DNA from: JAGLOK01 sp963677605
GTDB taxonomy: Bacteria > Bacillota > Clostridia > Christensenellales > UMGS416
Assembly (NCBI GenBank): GCA_963677605.2
Contig: CAXXDX010000001.1
Location: 230,754-294,753 of the forward strand
Length of the DNA stretch: 64,000 bases
Direction of reading: 5' to 3'
Part shown: piece after piece, positions 26,721 to 36,324 of the stretch
How positions within the stretch are numbered: position 1 is the stretch's first letter
Layout: every line of letters begins with the position of its first letter
The notes under the pieces: model-generated
What the model was told of the DNA's origin: nothing
The model's database searches: none
The model's input: the letters and a program-made list of their open reading frames with translations, nothing else
Made by a program: the position numbers and the translations under genes

Positions 26721-28142
26721 ATGGATTGGGGAAACATGTTTCAGTTTATTGTTCTTCTTGCTCTTTTAGGAATTGCAACAGTAATTAAGCTGAACTTCAA
26801 ATTCCTGCAAAAGCATCTTTTGCCTGTTTCAATGATTGCAGGCTTCATGGGGCTAGGACTAAGTGCGCTTTTCGAATTTGGATTTGCTATAGAGCTGTTT
26901 GACCGCAGCTTTCTGGAAAAGCTAGTCTACCACTTGATGGGCGTAGGTTTCATTTCACTGGCACTAAAAGAACGTAAAAAGAAAAAAAGCCGCGCAATTT
27001 CAAACACAGGATTTGCTATTATCAATACATATGCAGTGCAGGCAATTGTTGGTCTTGCAATATCATTAATACTGTTTTATACAATTCTCCCGGCACTCTT
27101 CCCTGCATCAGGAATGCTCCTTCCTCTGGGCTATGCACAAGGCCCTGGGCAGGCAAACAATATCGGATCAACATGGGAAACTATGCAGGACCTCGGAAAC
27201 AGAGCATTTAAAGACGGCGGAAATATAGGACTTACAATCGCGACATTCGGTTTCATCTGGGCATTCCTTGGCGGAATACCAATGCTAAATATACTTGTTA
27301 AGAAAAAAGAACATCATAAAAATGAGTTTGACGGACGCAAAACTGAGATTTCATCAACCGAAACAGAAGATGTTGCCGAACACACAATTAAGCTTCCAAA
27401 AACATTGTTTGTTGATGATTTTACAATTCAGCTCATGCTTATAGGTCTTGTTTACCTTGTGACATACGGTTTCCTTTGCCTTGCTGAATGGGCTTTTTCA
27501 CCTCTGGGTACATTCGCAAAAACACTTTCCGACTTGTTCTGGGGCTTCAACTTCCTCTTCGGAACGCTGTTTGCACTGCTTGCCAGGAAGATACTTAACA
27601 AACTTAAAGAAAAAAATATCGTTCATGTTAACTATGCGGATAACTTCCTTCTGCAAAAAATCTCTTCAGCAAGCTTTGATATAATGATAACTGCTGGTAT
27701 ATCCGCTATCTCAATCACAGCTTTCCGTGAAAACTGGGTGTTTATAATGATACTCACTACACTCGGCGGACTGTTTACAATGTGGTATTCCAACTTCATT
27801 GCCAAGAGGATATACAAAGAAAACATACTGGAGCATGTTGCGGGGCTTTACGGAATGTGGACAGGCACGATTACAACAGGTGTAGCGCTGCTTCGTGAAG
27901 TTGATCCGCACTCAAGAACTGATGTAGCTGAGCACTTAGTGCTAGGCAGTGGTTTTGCAGCTATTCTAGCTGTTCCACTAATGCTTATACTCAACGTTCC
28001 AATCCAAGCTATTGTGCTTGATAAACCATGGATGTTTGCGTTAACGTTTGCACTGCTTGGAGTATACTCTGCATCAATGATTCTGTTTATCTGGATAAAC
28101 AACAAACGGTATGACAAAATGGAAAGCAAAGACAAAAAATAA
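26721..28142 (+). CDS. gltS: GltS-type sodium/glutamate symporter
   Basis: This 473-residue protein has about 11-12 membrane helices in two inverted halves. The sequence GYAQGPGQANNIGSTWE near residue 140 matches the conserved GGHGTA-like loop region of the family, and GLYGMWTGTITTGVALLREVD near residue 380 is its partner in the second half. The middle 30 residues (about 195-225) are a charged cytoplasmic linker. GltS proteins take up glutamate with sodium; in this subfamily the substrate may be another acidic compound. The GGAGGTATTTTTT site precedes the ATG. A strong terminator follows directly. Co-transcription with the acyltransferase is possible. Confidence 0.8.
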   Translation: MDWGNMFQFIVLLALLGIATVIKLNFKFLQKHLLPVSMIAGFMGLGLSALFEFGFAIELFDRSFLEKLVYHLMGVGFISLALKERKKKKSRAISNTGFAIINTYAVQAIVGLAISLILFYTILPALFPASGMLLPLGYAQGPGQANNIGSTWETMQDLGNRAFKDGGNIGLTIATFGFIWAFLGGIPMLNILVKKKEHHKNEFDGRKTEISSTETEDVAEHTIKLPKTLFVDDFTIQLMLIGLVYLVTYGFLCLAEWAFSPLGTFAKTLSDLFWGFNFLFGTLFALLARKILNKLKEKNIVHVNYADNFLLQKISSASFDIMITAGISAISITAFRENWVFIMILTTLGGLFTMWYSNFIAKRIYKENILEHVAGLYGMWTGTITTGVALLREVDPHSRTDVAEHLVLGSGFAAILAVPLMLILNVPIQAIVLDKPWMFALTFALLGVYSASMILFIWINNKRYDKMESKDKK

Positions 28143-28153
28143 TTAATAAACTC

Positions 28154-28186
28154 AAAGAGCCGTATCAAAAATATACGGCTCTTTTT
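28154..28186 (+). terminator. Rho-independent terminator after gltS
   Basis: A perfect 12-bp stem, AAAGAGCCGTAT/ATACGGCTCTTT, is followed by T residues. It sits 12 bases after the gltS stop. Because it is symmetric it may also help end the convergent minus-strand gene at 28216, though the T run on that strand is short. Confidence 0.88.
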
Positions 28187-28215
28187 ATGCAATCATTTAT
28201 CTTCGTGTTAAGTTT

Positions 28216-29736
28216 CTATGGCAACTCAAGTGTGTTTTTAGGGACCACTGCAAACATCACAATCGGCAGCCCGCACACAAGATTCGCAAACACAAACCGT
28301 ATTTCTCCCCCTGTTACGAGCATCATTATTCCAAGCATATTAAACAGCATTGGTATGTATGCAATCCATCTTTTTCTGTCGCCAAACGCTGCCATTGCGA
28401 GCATAAAAGTCGCCAAAAAGAACCCGAATCCAACAGAATAATCAATACCGTTTGCAATCTCAAGCCTGCTTTCCCACAGCTTTAATGTGGCAGAATAGTA
28501 GCCTTCAAATGCGAGCTCCGGATTTCTTTTTATTATACTAAACCATGTTTTTAAATATTCCTCTTTATGGTTTTGTAAAAACTCACCATTATAATAATAT
28601 GCAGTTCCTGCCTGATTTTTGCGCCACTTTATTGAATTATAATCCCCTATTTCATAATGATACCAGATAACACCTATAGGCATTATATTATTTAAAAACT
28701 CTTCTTCCTCTGTAGTAATATTTCCCTGCTTTTTTACAATATATGAAATCTGATTATTGGGTACTCCCATCGATTCTGCAAAGCTTTGAGGGTGGCTTTC
28801 TATTTCCAATATTCCATAGAGAGGTATCGTTATTAAGAAATATAAAACCAAGACTGAAGAGGCAATAATAAGTGTATGTTTTCTAATATTCTTATACGTT
28901 ATAAACAATATGAAAACAGTAGGCAATATCGCCAATATTCCATTATGCCTTAAAAAGAGAACAAACAACAAGCTTATTGCAAACAGAATAATATTTGAAG
29001 TCTTCCTCAGCCACTCACTCTTTGTGAAGTATATCCACATAAGATTTACTGTTAGAACAAGCATAGAAAACGCAAACGGTATGTCTTTCCATGGAAATTT
29101 CACAATATATCTAAATGTTTCATTTATCAGCATCAGAGCTGTAAACGCAATTACTATGCTAATTCTCACACCAAACTTCATCATAGACCAAACAAAATAT
29201 GCAAGAGCTGCGGCAATAAACAGATATTGAAACATCACCACACTGCTTATTGTCTCCCCAAAAATAACCATAGGTATTTTGTAGAAAAGAAATGTATGCA
29301 CTACAGGATGCCAATTGTTATAGTTTCCGGTTACAGCCTGATTGAACTGATCTTCAATGTCCGCAGATGTCCCAAAAGAGCCTCCCGCAAAATAAAACAC
29401 AAGCATAACGGCTAAACATAAAAGCATAACTTTCAAGAAAAGGTGTCCTGTTTTTTCATAGCTGCGCTTTTTTATTTTAAAGTGAATAAGAAAATTTGTA
29501 ACATAAAATACAAATGAAAACACTAAAACCGAAGAAGATATTATTCGAAGTACACTCTGTTTTTCTTCTGTACCAACTTGAATAATTCCAAAGCATATCA
29601 GTATATAAAAAGAAAGAAGCATAGAAGATATTATTATCCCCGTACGTTTTTTTGCAGTAAGCTTTAAGAATTTTGTTTTCTTTATAATATCTTTCATCTT
29701 TGAAAACGACGTTTTAATTGTATCGGATATTTTCAC
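28216..29736 (-). CDS. Polytopic membrane protein, glycosyltransferase-C-like (DUF6020-like)
   Basis: About 506 residues with 11-12 hydrophobic helices. An acidic loop after the third helix, FGTSADIEDQFNQ followed by WHPVVHTFLF, resembles the first external loop of GT-C type glycosyltransferases and of the DUF6020 family found in Gram-positive bacteria, where Asp residues bind a lipid-linked sugar. A large external domain lies at about 330-430. The best start is GTG at 29736, since GAAGGA lies ten bases upstream; an ATG at 29781 has no such site. If the resemblance is right, it would move sugars from polyprenyl carriers at the outer face of the membrane. The family call is from memory of the pattern and is moderate. 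Confidence 0.55.
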   Translation of the reverse strand: MKISDTIKTSFSKMKDIIKKTKFLKLTAKKRTGIIISSMLLSFYILICFGIIQVGTEEKQSVLRIISSSVLVFSFVFYVTNFLIHFKIKKRSYEKTGHLFLKVMLLCLAVMLVFYFAGGSFGTSADIEDQFNQAVTGNYNNWHPVVHTFLFYKIPMVIFGETISSVVMFQYLFIAAALAYFVWSMMKFGVRISIVIAFTALMLINETFRYIVKFPWKDIPFAFSMLVLTVNLMWIYFTKSEWLRKTSNIILFAISLLFVLFLRHNGILAILPTVFILFITYKNIRKHTLIIASSVLVLYFLITIPLYGILEIESHPQSFAESMGVPNNQISYIVKKQGNITTEEEEFLNNIMPIGVIWYHYEIGDYNSIKWRKNQAGTAYYYNGEFLQNHKEEYLKTWFSIIKRNPELAFEGYYSATLKLWESRLEIANGIDYSVGFGFFLATFMLAMAAFGDRKRWIAYIPMLFNMLGIMMLVTGGEIRFVFANLVCGLPIVMFAVVPKNTLELP

Positions 29737-29800
29737 AATATAGTAATCCTTCAAAATTATTCTTAATAAAAATGATATCATAAATCAAATTAAAGTAAAA

Positions 29801-29826
29801 CAAAAAACGCCTTCCAAAGAAGGCGT
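29801..29826 (-). terminator. Rho-independent terminator of the fab operon
   Basis: The stem ACGCCTTC/GAAGGCGT with loop CAAA lies 24 bases downstream of the fabZ stop, followed on the minus strand by six T residues. It ends the 9-kb fatty-acid operon. Confidence 0.88.
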
Positions 29827-29850
29827 CTTCAACTTAAAATCAGTTTAAAG

Positions 29851-30285
29851 TTATTCGTCCTCGCCCAGCGCGAAAATAAGCTCTGCCTCAGCGGCCAGTT
29901 CACCGTCAACCATAACTTTGCCGTCGCCGAATCCCACACTTCCCATGACGCGCGTAATCTTTGCGCTTATATGAAGCAGGTCCCCGGGGACCACTTTCTT
30001 TTTAAATCGTGCTTTTTTTATCCCGCCAAAGAAAGCGAGCTTTCCTTTGTTTTCTTCCAATGTAAGCATTGCGATAGCGCCGGCCTGAGCCATAGCCTCT
30101 ATCTGAAGAACTCCCGGCATTACTTTATAATCCTCAAAGTGTCCCTGGAAATACCACTCATTAGCGGAAACTGCTTTTATAGCCTCAGCATAATCCCCAG
30201 GAACATAGTCCACCACACGGTCAAGCATTAAAAACGGCTCTCTGTGCGGAAGTACTTCTTTAATCTGCTCTAAAGTTAGTTTCAT
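29851..30285 (-). CDS. fabZ: (3R)-hydroxyacyl-ACP dehydratase
   Basis: FabZ removes water from 3-hydroxyacyl-ACP to give trans-2-enoyl-ACP in each elongation cycle. The 144-residue hot-dog protein has LPHREPFLMLDRVVDY at the start, the catalytic His in FQGHFEDYKVMPGVLQIEAMAQ (with the Glu of IEAMAQ), and FFGGIKKARFKKKVVPGD later. It is the last gene of the operon, five bases after fabF. No fabA, fabM or second fabZ is present in the cluster, so how unsaturated chains arise is not shown here. Confidence 0.96.
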   Translation of the reverse strand: MKLTLEQIKEVLPHREPFLMLDRVVDYVPGDYAEAIKAVSANEWYFQGHFEDYKVMPGVLQIEAMAQAGAIAMLTLEENKGKLAFFGGIKKARFKKKVVPGDLLHISAKITRVMGSVGFGDGKVMVDGELAAEAELIFALGEDE

Positions 30286-30290
30286 TTATG

Positions 30291-31526
30291 TTAATCCTCC
30301 ACTTTTTTTATCAAAAGCACTGCATTATGTCCGCCAAATCCAAATGAATTTGACAGAGTGACTTTTATGTCCTTGTTTCGGCCTGTGCCTTTCACATAAT
30401 CCAAATCACAATCATCAGCCGTATTTTCAAGGCCTATTGTCGCTGGCACAAAGCCTTCCTTAACCGCCATAGCACATATATATGCCTCAACAGCACCTGC
30501 AGCACCCAGAAGATGCCCTGTCATCGATTTTGTGGAGCTAACCATAAGCTCTTTAGCGTGTTCTTTAAAACAAACATGAATTGCCTTGGTTTCTGAGGCA
30601 TCATTTAATGGCGTACTCGTTCCGTGAGCGTTGATATAATCAACATCGCTGAGTTTAAGCCCTGCCATTTCTACAGCCTGCTCCATAGCAGCTGCTGCCA
30701 TCAGGCCGTCTTCGCGAGGGGCTGTAATGTGGTTTGCATCGCATGTCTGTCCATATCCTGCAATTTCCGCAAGGATGTTTGCACCGCGTGCTTTTGCACT
30801 CTCATATGTCTCAAGTACGAAAAATCCCGCGCCTTCCCCCATGACAAAACCATCGCGGTCGCGGTCAAACGGTCTTGACCCTTCCTCAGGGTTTTGCATT
30901 TTTGAAAGTGCCTGCATCTGGTGGAATCCCATAACAGAAAAATCACAGATAACAGCTTCGCTTCCGCCTGCAACTACCGCTTCACAGCGTCCTTCTTTTA
31001 CCATATGATAAGCAGCTCCAATAGCATCAGTTCCCGACGCACATGCAGAAACTACAGAAGTAGAAGGCCCTTGTAAGTCATATTTCAACGAGATGTACCC
31101 GGCCGCAAGGTTAATAATTGATTTAGGTATAAATAATGGCGATATTGCTTTAGGACCTTTAGTAACCATCTTGTTAAATTCCTGAGTAGTGGTGAGCAAG
31201 CCTCCCATTCCGCTTCCCAGTACAACTCCAAGTTTTTTTCTGTCATAACTATCAAAATCTATTCCGGAGTTTTCAATAGCTTCCGACGCTGCGACGTATG
31301 CAAACTGTGAAAACCTGTCCAGTCTTCTCGCCTCTCTCGGAGAAAGATATTTCTTAAAATCAAAATCCTTTACTTCTCCAGCCAGATACACTCCGATTTC
31401 CTCAGTGTCAAATCTTTCTGTTTTACAAATACCCAGACGGCCTTCTTTTATGCCCTCCCAAGTTTCATTTGCATTGTTTCCTACAGGTGATATAATACCT
31501 GCGCCGGTGATAACCACACGGTTCAT
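30291..31526 (-). CDS. fabF: Beta-ketoacyl-ACP synthase II
   Basis: FabF condenses malonyl-ACP with a growing acyl-ACP. The 411 residues carry the Cys-His-His triad: Cys in VVSACASGTDAIG near residue 163, His in INAHGTSTPLND near 303 and His in KSMTGHLLGAAGAVEA near 340. The N-terminal VVITGAGIISPVGN and C-terminal SFGFGGHNAVLL blocks are intact, and the length is normal. An AGGAATGAGAAT site precedes the ATG. It lies between fabG and fabZ with short gaps on both sides. Confidence 0.97.
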   Translation of the reverse strand: MNRVVITGAGIISPVGNNANETWEGIKEGRLGICKTERFDTEEIGVYLAGEVKDFDFKKYLSPREARRLDRFSQFAYVAASEAIENSGIDFDSYDRKKLGVVLGSGMGGLLTTTQEFNKMVTKGPKAISPLFIPKSIINLAAGYISLKYDLQGPSTSVVSACASGTDAIGAAYHMVKEGRCEAVVAGGSEAVICDFSVMGFHQMQALSKMQNPEEGSRPFDRDRDGFVMGEGAGFFVLETYESAKARGANILAEIAGYGQTCDANHITAPREDGLMAAAAMEQAVEMAGLKLSDVDYINAHGTSTPLNDASETKAIHVCFKEHAKELMVSSTKSMTGHLLGAAGAVEAYICAMAVKEGFVPATIGLENTADDCDLDYVKGTGRNKDIKVTLSNSFGFGGHNAVLLIKKVED

Positions 31527-31566
31527 ATTCTCATTCCTTTCAGTAAAAAAAGTATTTTGAAACCAA

Positions 31567-32307
31567 TTACATTACCATTCCGCCGTCAACCATAATCACC
31601 TGACCCGTGATATATGATGCATCATCGCTGACGAGAAATGCCACAGCATTCGCCACGTCTTCAGGCGTACCGCCTCGATTAAGCGGAATATTTGTTAAAA
31701 ACGCTTCCTTCTGTGCTTCTGACAGCTTGTCTGTCATGGCAGTTATAATAAATCCCGGAGCCACGGCATTAACGCGCACTCCTCTTGGTGCTAGCTCTTT
31801 CGCGGTTGATTTTGTAAGCCCTATAACACCTGCTTTTGAAGCCGAGTAGTTTGCCTGTCCCGCATTTCCCATAACGCCAACAACGGAACTTATGTTTACA
31901 ATGCTTCCGCTGCGCTGTTTCATCATCTTTCTTGCAAAATGGCGCATCATGTTAAATGTGCCTTTTAGATTAACTGCGATAACTTTGTCAAATGCGTCCT
32001 CTTTCATAACAGAAAGCAGTATGTCAGAAGTTATTCCTGCATTGTTTACCAACACATCAATCTTCTTATACTTATCAAAGCATTCTTTTACAAGTTCTTC
32101 AGTTGCAGTGAAATCCGATACATTACATCTGTAAAAATCGCATTCCACACCGAGTGCTTTAACTTCCTCAGCCATTGAATTTGCATCTTCCTCGCTGCTT
32201 AAGTCTACATTTATAATATTATATCCGGCCTTTGCCAAGCGCAGTGCAATGGATTTTCCAATACCGCGGGATGCGCCTGTTATAAGTGCCCTTTTTGTTT
32301 CGCTCAT
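31567..32307 (-). CDS. fabG: 3-oxoacyl-ACP reductase
   Basis: FabG reduces 3-oxoacyl-ACP with NADPH. The 246-residue short-chain dehydrogenase shows the cofactor motif TGASRGIGKSIA, the NNAG motif, the catalytic Ser in NISSVVGVMGNAGQ and the YSASK pair, then the PG motif in NAVAPGFI. The start chosen is the ATG at 32307 (MSETKR), since GGAGG lies five bases upstream; the earlier in-frame ATG at 32322 would place that site inside the coding region. It sits between fabD and fabF. Confidence 0.96.
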   Translation of the reverse strand: MSETKRALITGASRGIGKSIALRLAKAGYNIINVDLSSEEDANSMAEEVKALGVECDFYRCNVSDFTATEELVKECFDKYKKIDVLVNNAGITSDILLSVMKEDAFDKVIAVNLKGTFNMMRHFARKMMKQRSGSIVNISSVVGVMGNAGQANYSASKAGVIGLTKSTAKELAPRGVRVNAVAPGFIITAMTDKLSEAQKEAFLTNIPLNRGGTPEDVANAVAFLVSDDASYITGQVIMVDGGMVM

Positions 32308-32331
32308 CATTTCCTCCATCATTTTACGTAT

Positions 32332-33258
32332 TTATCCCAAGATAAACTCTTTAACCGACTCTGCATCTTTCATGGTCGATACTTTAAACACCTTGACATC
32401 CCTGTCTGTGCCTTTCATCTGCCTTTTTGCAAGCTTAGAAAGCACATTCCCGGGGCCGCATTCGATAATTACATCTGCAGTATTTATAACTTCATCCATG
32501 ATTTTAGCCCAATAGACTTTGGATGACACCTGCTGCGCAAGAGTCCTGCGTATATCATTTCCCTTATCGTAAAGCTCTCCAGTCACATTTGCGTAAACAT
32601 ACTTGTCAGAAACAAAAGTCTCATGCTCGCAAAGAACATTGTAAAGTTTGTCTCCTGCTTCCTCTAAAAGAGGTGTATGAAAAGGCCCTGCTACGTCAAG
32701 ACGCTTTACCACCGATGCTCCGGCTTCTTTAACCTTAACATCAGCAATGTCCAAAGCTTCAAGCTTTCCGCCAATTATAGTCTGTCCCGGCGAATTCATG
32801 TTCGCAACCCAAACACCATCTATATCAGCTATAACATCCTCAATTACTTCTGAATCTATTCCAATAACAGCAGTCATAGAGGCTATGCCTTCAGGCACTG
32901 CAGTTTCCATGAGTTTTCCGCGTTCTGTCACAAGTGCTGAAGTGTTTGCATCATCAAGCACTCCGGCAGCTGCAAGCGCGTCATATTCTCCGAGGGAAAG
33001 TCCCGCAAATATATCGCCTTTAACGCCCATATCCTCCAGCATTCTGTACGTCGCGATGTTTACTGTATATAGCGCCGGCTGCGTAACAGCAGTCGATTCC
33101 AGCCCTTCGCCGTCAAAGCAGGCTTTTTTAAGGTCCACCTCGGTGTTTAAACCGCATTCGTCAAAAACACTCTTAAACACTTCGTTGGTTTCATAAAATT
33201 CTTTGCCCATTCCGGCTTTTTGAGAACCCTGACCAGGAAAAAATACAGCTATTTTCAT
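32332..33258 (-). CDS. fabD: Malonyl-CoA:ACP transacylase
   Basis: FabD moves malonate from CoA to acyl carrier protein. The 308 residues show FFPGQGSQKAGMG at the start, the nucleophile in FAGLSLGEYDALAA near residue 90, an Arg in VTERGKLM, and the active-site His in VAGPFHTPLLEEA near residue 200. It overlaps the end of fabK by four bases (ATGA), so it is translationally coupled. The length is typical. Confidence 0.96.
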   Translation of the reverse strand: MKIAVFFPGQGSQKAGMGKEFYETNEVFKSVFDECGLNTEVDLKKACFDGEGLESTAVTQPALYTVNIATYRMLEDMGVKGDIFAGLSLGEYDALAAAGVLDDANTSALVTERGKLMETAVPEGIASMTAVIGIDSEVIEDVIADIDGVWVANMNSPGQTIIGGKLEALDIADVKVKEAGASVVKRLDVAGPFHTPLLEEAGDKLYNVLCEHETFVSDKYVYANVTGELYDKGNDIRRTLAQQVSSKVYWAKIMDEVINTADVIIECGPGNVLSKLAKRQMKGTDRDVKVFKVSTMKDAESVKEFILG

Positions 33259-34205
33259 ATTTCCATACCTTTTTCGGCTGCATCTAAAACAGCTTTTACC
33301 TGTTCGCTGCTGAATATATCTTTTATAATTTCAAGCGCAGGTTCAACCTTGTCCATGCGGCAAGCACATTGCCCAGCCATGAAAGAACCTTCCTTAAGGT
33401 CGCCTTCGACAACAGCCGCGCGAAGCGAACCCGCACCGCGTTCTTCAATTTTAGTCGCTCCGTCTTCCTGATACTCAAGCTTTGAAAGCTCGCGTGTCAG
33501 GTTGTTTCGAAGCACGCGCACAGGATGTCCTGTAACTCTGCCTGTGACCTTGCTGTCAGTATCCTTTGCCCTTGTCACTCTGTCCTTATAGTTATCATGC
33601 ACAGTGCATTCTTCTGCCAGAATAAAGCGCGTTCCCACCTGAATGCCGTCCGCACCCAGCACAAAAGCTGCAGCTGCCGTGCGAGCATCACATATACCGC
33701 CTGCCGATATCACAGGGATGTCCACAGTGTCGGCAATCATAGGAGTAAGCACCATCGTGGTAAGCTCGCCTATGTGACCGCCTGCTTCCTGTCCTTCAGC
33801 TATCACAGCGTCTACACCCATGCGCTCCATCATGACAGCTAGTGCGCGGCTGGGAACAACGGGGATTATCTTGATTCCCGCTTGTTTCCAGCTTTCAATA
33901 TACTTTCTGGGATTTCCCGCTCCGGTTACTACTACAGGTACTTTAAGTTCCGTCACAAGGTCGGAAACTTCATCTGCAAACGGGCTTAAAAGCATGATGT
34001 TTACACCAAATGGCTTGTCACACACTTTTCTAAGCTCTTCTATCTGCTCGCGTACCCAGCTGGCTGGAGCATTTCCCGCTGCAATTATGCCAAGGCCTCC
34101 GGCATTTGACACAGCAGCAGCAAGGCTGGCGTCTGAAACCCAAGCCATCGCACCCTGAAAAATAGGGTATTTAATCCCAAGCAGTTTATCTATTCTCTGT
34201 TTCAT
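33255..34205 (-). CDS. fabK: FMN-dependent enoyl-ACP reductase FabK
   Basis: FabK reduces enoyl-ACP with NAD(P)H and FMN and replaces FabI in many Firmicutes. The 316-residue TIM-barrel protein starts with LGIKYPIFQGAMAWVSD, has GLGIIAAGNA, VIAEGQEAGGHIGELTTM with the catalytic His near residue 143, and the flavin phosphate site SAGGICDARTAAAAFVLGAD. The ribosome site GGAGAAATTTT precedes the ATG. No fabI-like gene is present, so this is presumably the only enoyl reductase of the cluster, which would be expected to give natural triclosan tolerance. Confidence 0.95.
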   Translation of the reverse strand: MKQRIDKLLGIKYPIFQGAMAWVSDASLAAAVSNAGGLGIIAAGNAPASWVREQIEELRKVCDKPFGVNIMLLSPFADEVSDLVTELKVPVVVTGAGNPRKYIESWKQAGIKIIPVVPSRALAVMMERMGVDAVIAEGQEAGGHIGELTTMVLTPMIADTVDIPVISAGGICDARTAAAAFVLGADGIQVGTRFILAEECTVHDNYKDRVTRAKDTDSKVTGRVTGHPVRVLRNNLTRELSKLEYQEDGATKIEERGAGSLRAAVVEGDLKEGSFMAGQCACRMDKVEPALEIIKDIFSSEQVKAVLDAAEKGMEI

Positions 34206-34263
34206 AAAATTTCTCCGTTGGTTAATTTAGCGGGGGCAATAAAATTACCCCCAAAATAATTAA

Positions 34264-34482
34264 TTAACCTTCAATAAGTTTTACAAGGTCGCCGATAGTC
34301 TTAACTTCTGCAAGCTGTTCCTGTTCAAAAGAGACATCAAGCTCCTGCTCAAGCTCAACAGTCATTTCAACCATGTCGAGTGAGTCCATGTCAAGGTCGT
34401 CCAAGAAGCTTTTGTCGTCTGTAAGTTCACTTGCGTCCATGTCAAGCTGTTCAGCTAAAATTGCGATTAATTTTTCTTTCAT
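34264..34482 (-). CDS. acpP: Acyl carrier protein
   Basis: This 72-residue, strongly acidic helical protein carries the growing acyl chain on a phosphopantetheine arm attached to the Ser of DLDMDSLDMVEMTVELE near residue 34. The ATG at 34482 is preferred, with AGGTG a few bases upstream; an in-frame GTG at 34491 overlaps that site. It lies between fabH and fabK, and 58 bases separate it from fabK. Acyl carrier proteins are usually made in large excess over the enzymes. Confidence 0.96.
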   Translation of the reverse strand: MKEKLIAILAEQLDMDASELTDDKSFLDDLDMDSLDMVEMTVELEQELDVSFEQEQLAEVKTIGDLVKLIEG

Positions 34483-34524
34483 TTGATTCACCTATAACCT
34501 TTATTAATTTATTATTATTACTAA

Positions 34525-35511
34525 TTATCCCGCAAAATCGGGTAATTGCCATTTCAGTGTGAGCCCGCCCCATGTGAGCCCTGCTCCAAAGCCGATAAGA
34601 GCTATCTCATCGCCTTTTTTAAGCCATCCTCCGCGCCATGCCTCGTCAATTGCAACTGGCACTGTAGCAGCCGAAGTGTTTGCATATTTTTGTATGTTCA
34701 TAAAGAAATTTTTGAGAGGAATTTTAGATTTTATCGAGGCATATCTGATGATTCTCGCATTTGCCTGATGCGGTATAATCTTTTTTATATCCCTACCCAG
34801 CTTTTCTTTTAGTATCTGTAGTGCTTCAACCATCGCACCGCATGCAAATTCATATACTTCCGTGCCCTTCATCATAAGGGCATTGATTTTTTCCGTATCT
34901 CCTGTTTTGTCGCGCCAAGGGTGCTGTGCCTTTTTGTCATTTACCACAAGAACATCGTTTTCATCAGGTTTACCGTTAAGATATATTGCACCGATGCCTT
35001 CTTCCTTGGTTCTTTTAAGAACAACAGCGCCTGCACCATCTCCGAACAACACGCAAGTGCTTCTGTCTGTCCAGTCAACGTTTTTTGTCACATAATCAGC
35101 GCCAATAACTAGAGCTGTATCAATATCCATAGTTTCCATAAGCCCTTTTGCAGTTGCAACGGCATAGATAAATCCTGTACAGCCTGCAGAAAGGTCAAAC
35201 GCCGCAGCTCTCTCGATTCCCAGCTCTTTTTGCACATTGCTGGCAAGAGCCGGTGTTTTCGTGTCGCTTGTAAAAGTCGCTGCGACTATAAGTCCTATGT
35301 CCTGATAGTCGGCTTTCGCCACTTCCAGAGCTTTTCTTGAAGCTTCGCTTGCAAGCGAGCTGAGCGTTTCATCCGTTATTACTCTGCGCTCTGATATTCC
35401 TGTACGCTTTATTATCCATTCATGTGATGTTTCCACCACTTTTTCAAGGTCAGCATTAGTTACCGTATGTTCCGGCATCTTATGCCCGCATCCTATTATA
35501 CTTACACCCAT
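34525..35511 (-). CDS. fabH: Beta-ketoacyl-ACP synthase III
   Basis: FabH starts fatty-acid synthesis by condensing acetyl-CoA (or a branched acyl-CoA) with malonyl-ACP. The 328 residues have the triad Cys in FDLSAGCTGFIYA near residue 112, His in KKIIPHQANARII near 250 and Asn in YANTSAATVPVA near 280. FGDGAGAVVL is also present. It lies directly after accA, one base apart. Whether it prefers straight or branched primers cannot be decided by eye. Confidence 0.96.
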   Translation of the reverse strand: MGVSIIGCGHKMPEHTVTNADLEKVVETSHEWIIKRTGISERRVITDETLSSLASEASRKALEVAKADYQDIGLIVAATFTSDTKTPALASNVQKELGIERAAAFDLSAGCTGFIYAVATAKGLMETMDIDTALVIGADYVTKNVDWTDRSTCVLFGDGAGAVVLKRTKEEGIGAIYLNGKPDENDVLVVNDKKAQHPWRDKTGDTEKINALMMKGTEVYEFACGAMVEALQILKEKLGRDIKKIIPHQANARIIRYASIKSKIPLKNFFMNIQKYANTSAATVPVAIDEAWRGGWLKKGDEIALIGFGAGLTWGGLTLKWQLPDFAG

Positions 35512-36324
35512 TTAAAATTCTCCTGTTATGCTTAAATGCTTTTCCTGTCTTTTAAGTATCAGCTCTTCCTTATCCATTTTCATAAGGTTTTTAAGAGTTG
35601 AATATATTTCATTTTTCAGCTCCTTAGATACTTTTCCTATGTTTTTTGCCGTTAGATTTTCCGGTTCTTTTATAATTGTATCTATCATATTAAAACTTTT
35701 AAGATCCTGAGCGGTCAGCTTTAAATGCTCTGCAATCTCATTGGCTTTAGTCGCGTCCTTTAGCAAGATAGATGCACATCCTTCCGGCGTTATTACCGAA
35801 TAAATGCTGTTTTCCATCATAATTATATGATCAGACAGCGCCAGAGCCAACGCGCCGCCGCTTCCGCCCTCGCCGATTATCACGCTCACAACAGGCGTTT
35901 TAAGACCTGCTAGCTCCAGTAGGTTCTGTGCTATCGCAGTGGCCTGTCCGCGCTCTTCTGCGCCTATTCCCGGATAAGCTCCATTTGTATCGATAATGCA
36001 CACCACGGGACGGTTAAACTTCTCTGCCTGCTTCATTAATCGAAGAGACTTTCTGTAGCCTTCCGGATGAGCCATTCCGAAGTTTTGCGCCATACGCTCT
36101 TCCAAAGTTGAACCCTTGTGCTGTGCTATTACTGTTACAGGCATATCATCAAGCCATGCTATCCCAGAAACAATTGCTTTGTCATCTCCGTATAATCTGT
36201 CACCATGAAGTTCAACAAAGTCTGTAAACAACTCTTGTATGTAATGCCTTCCAACTGGTCTTTCTGGATTGCGTGCTTTCTGAACCTTTTTCCATGCTTC
36301 AGCATTTATCTGTTTTGCTGTCAT
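35512..36324 (-). CDS. accA: Acetyl-CoA carboxylase carboxyltransferase, alpha subunit
   Basis: AccA and AccD together transfer the carboxyl group from biotin to acetyl-CoA, forming malonyl-CoA. The 270 residues are shorter than the E. coli protein (about 319), as is usual in Firmicutes. Diagnostic blocks are RPVGRHYIQELFTDFVELHGDR, VIAQHKGST, FGMAHPEGYRKSLRLMKQAE and IGEGGSGGALALALSDHI (each described here by its key part). The start overlaps accD by four bases, giving translational coupling of the two subunits. Confidence 0.95.
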   Translation of the reverse strand: MTAKQINAEAWKKVQKARNPERPVGRHYIQELFTDFVELHGDRLYGDDKAIVSGIAWLDDMPVTVIAQHKGSTLEERMAQNFGMAHPEGYRKSLRLMKQAEKFNRPVVCIIDTNGAYPGIGAEERGQATAIAQNLLELAGLKTPVVSVIIGEGGSGGALALALSDHIIMMENSIYSVITPEGCASILLKDATKANEIAEHLKLTAQDLKSFNMIDTIIKEPENLTAKNIGKVSKELKNEIYSTLKNLMKMDKEELILKRQEKHLSITGEF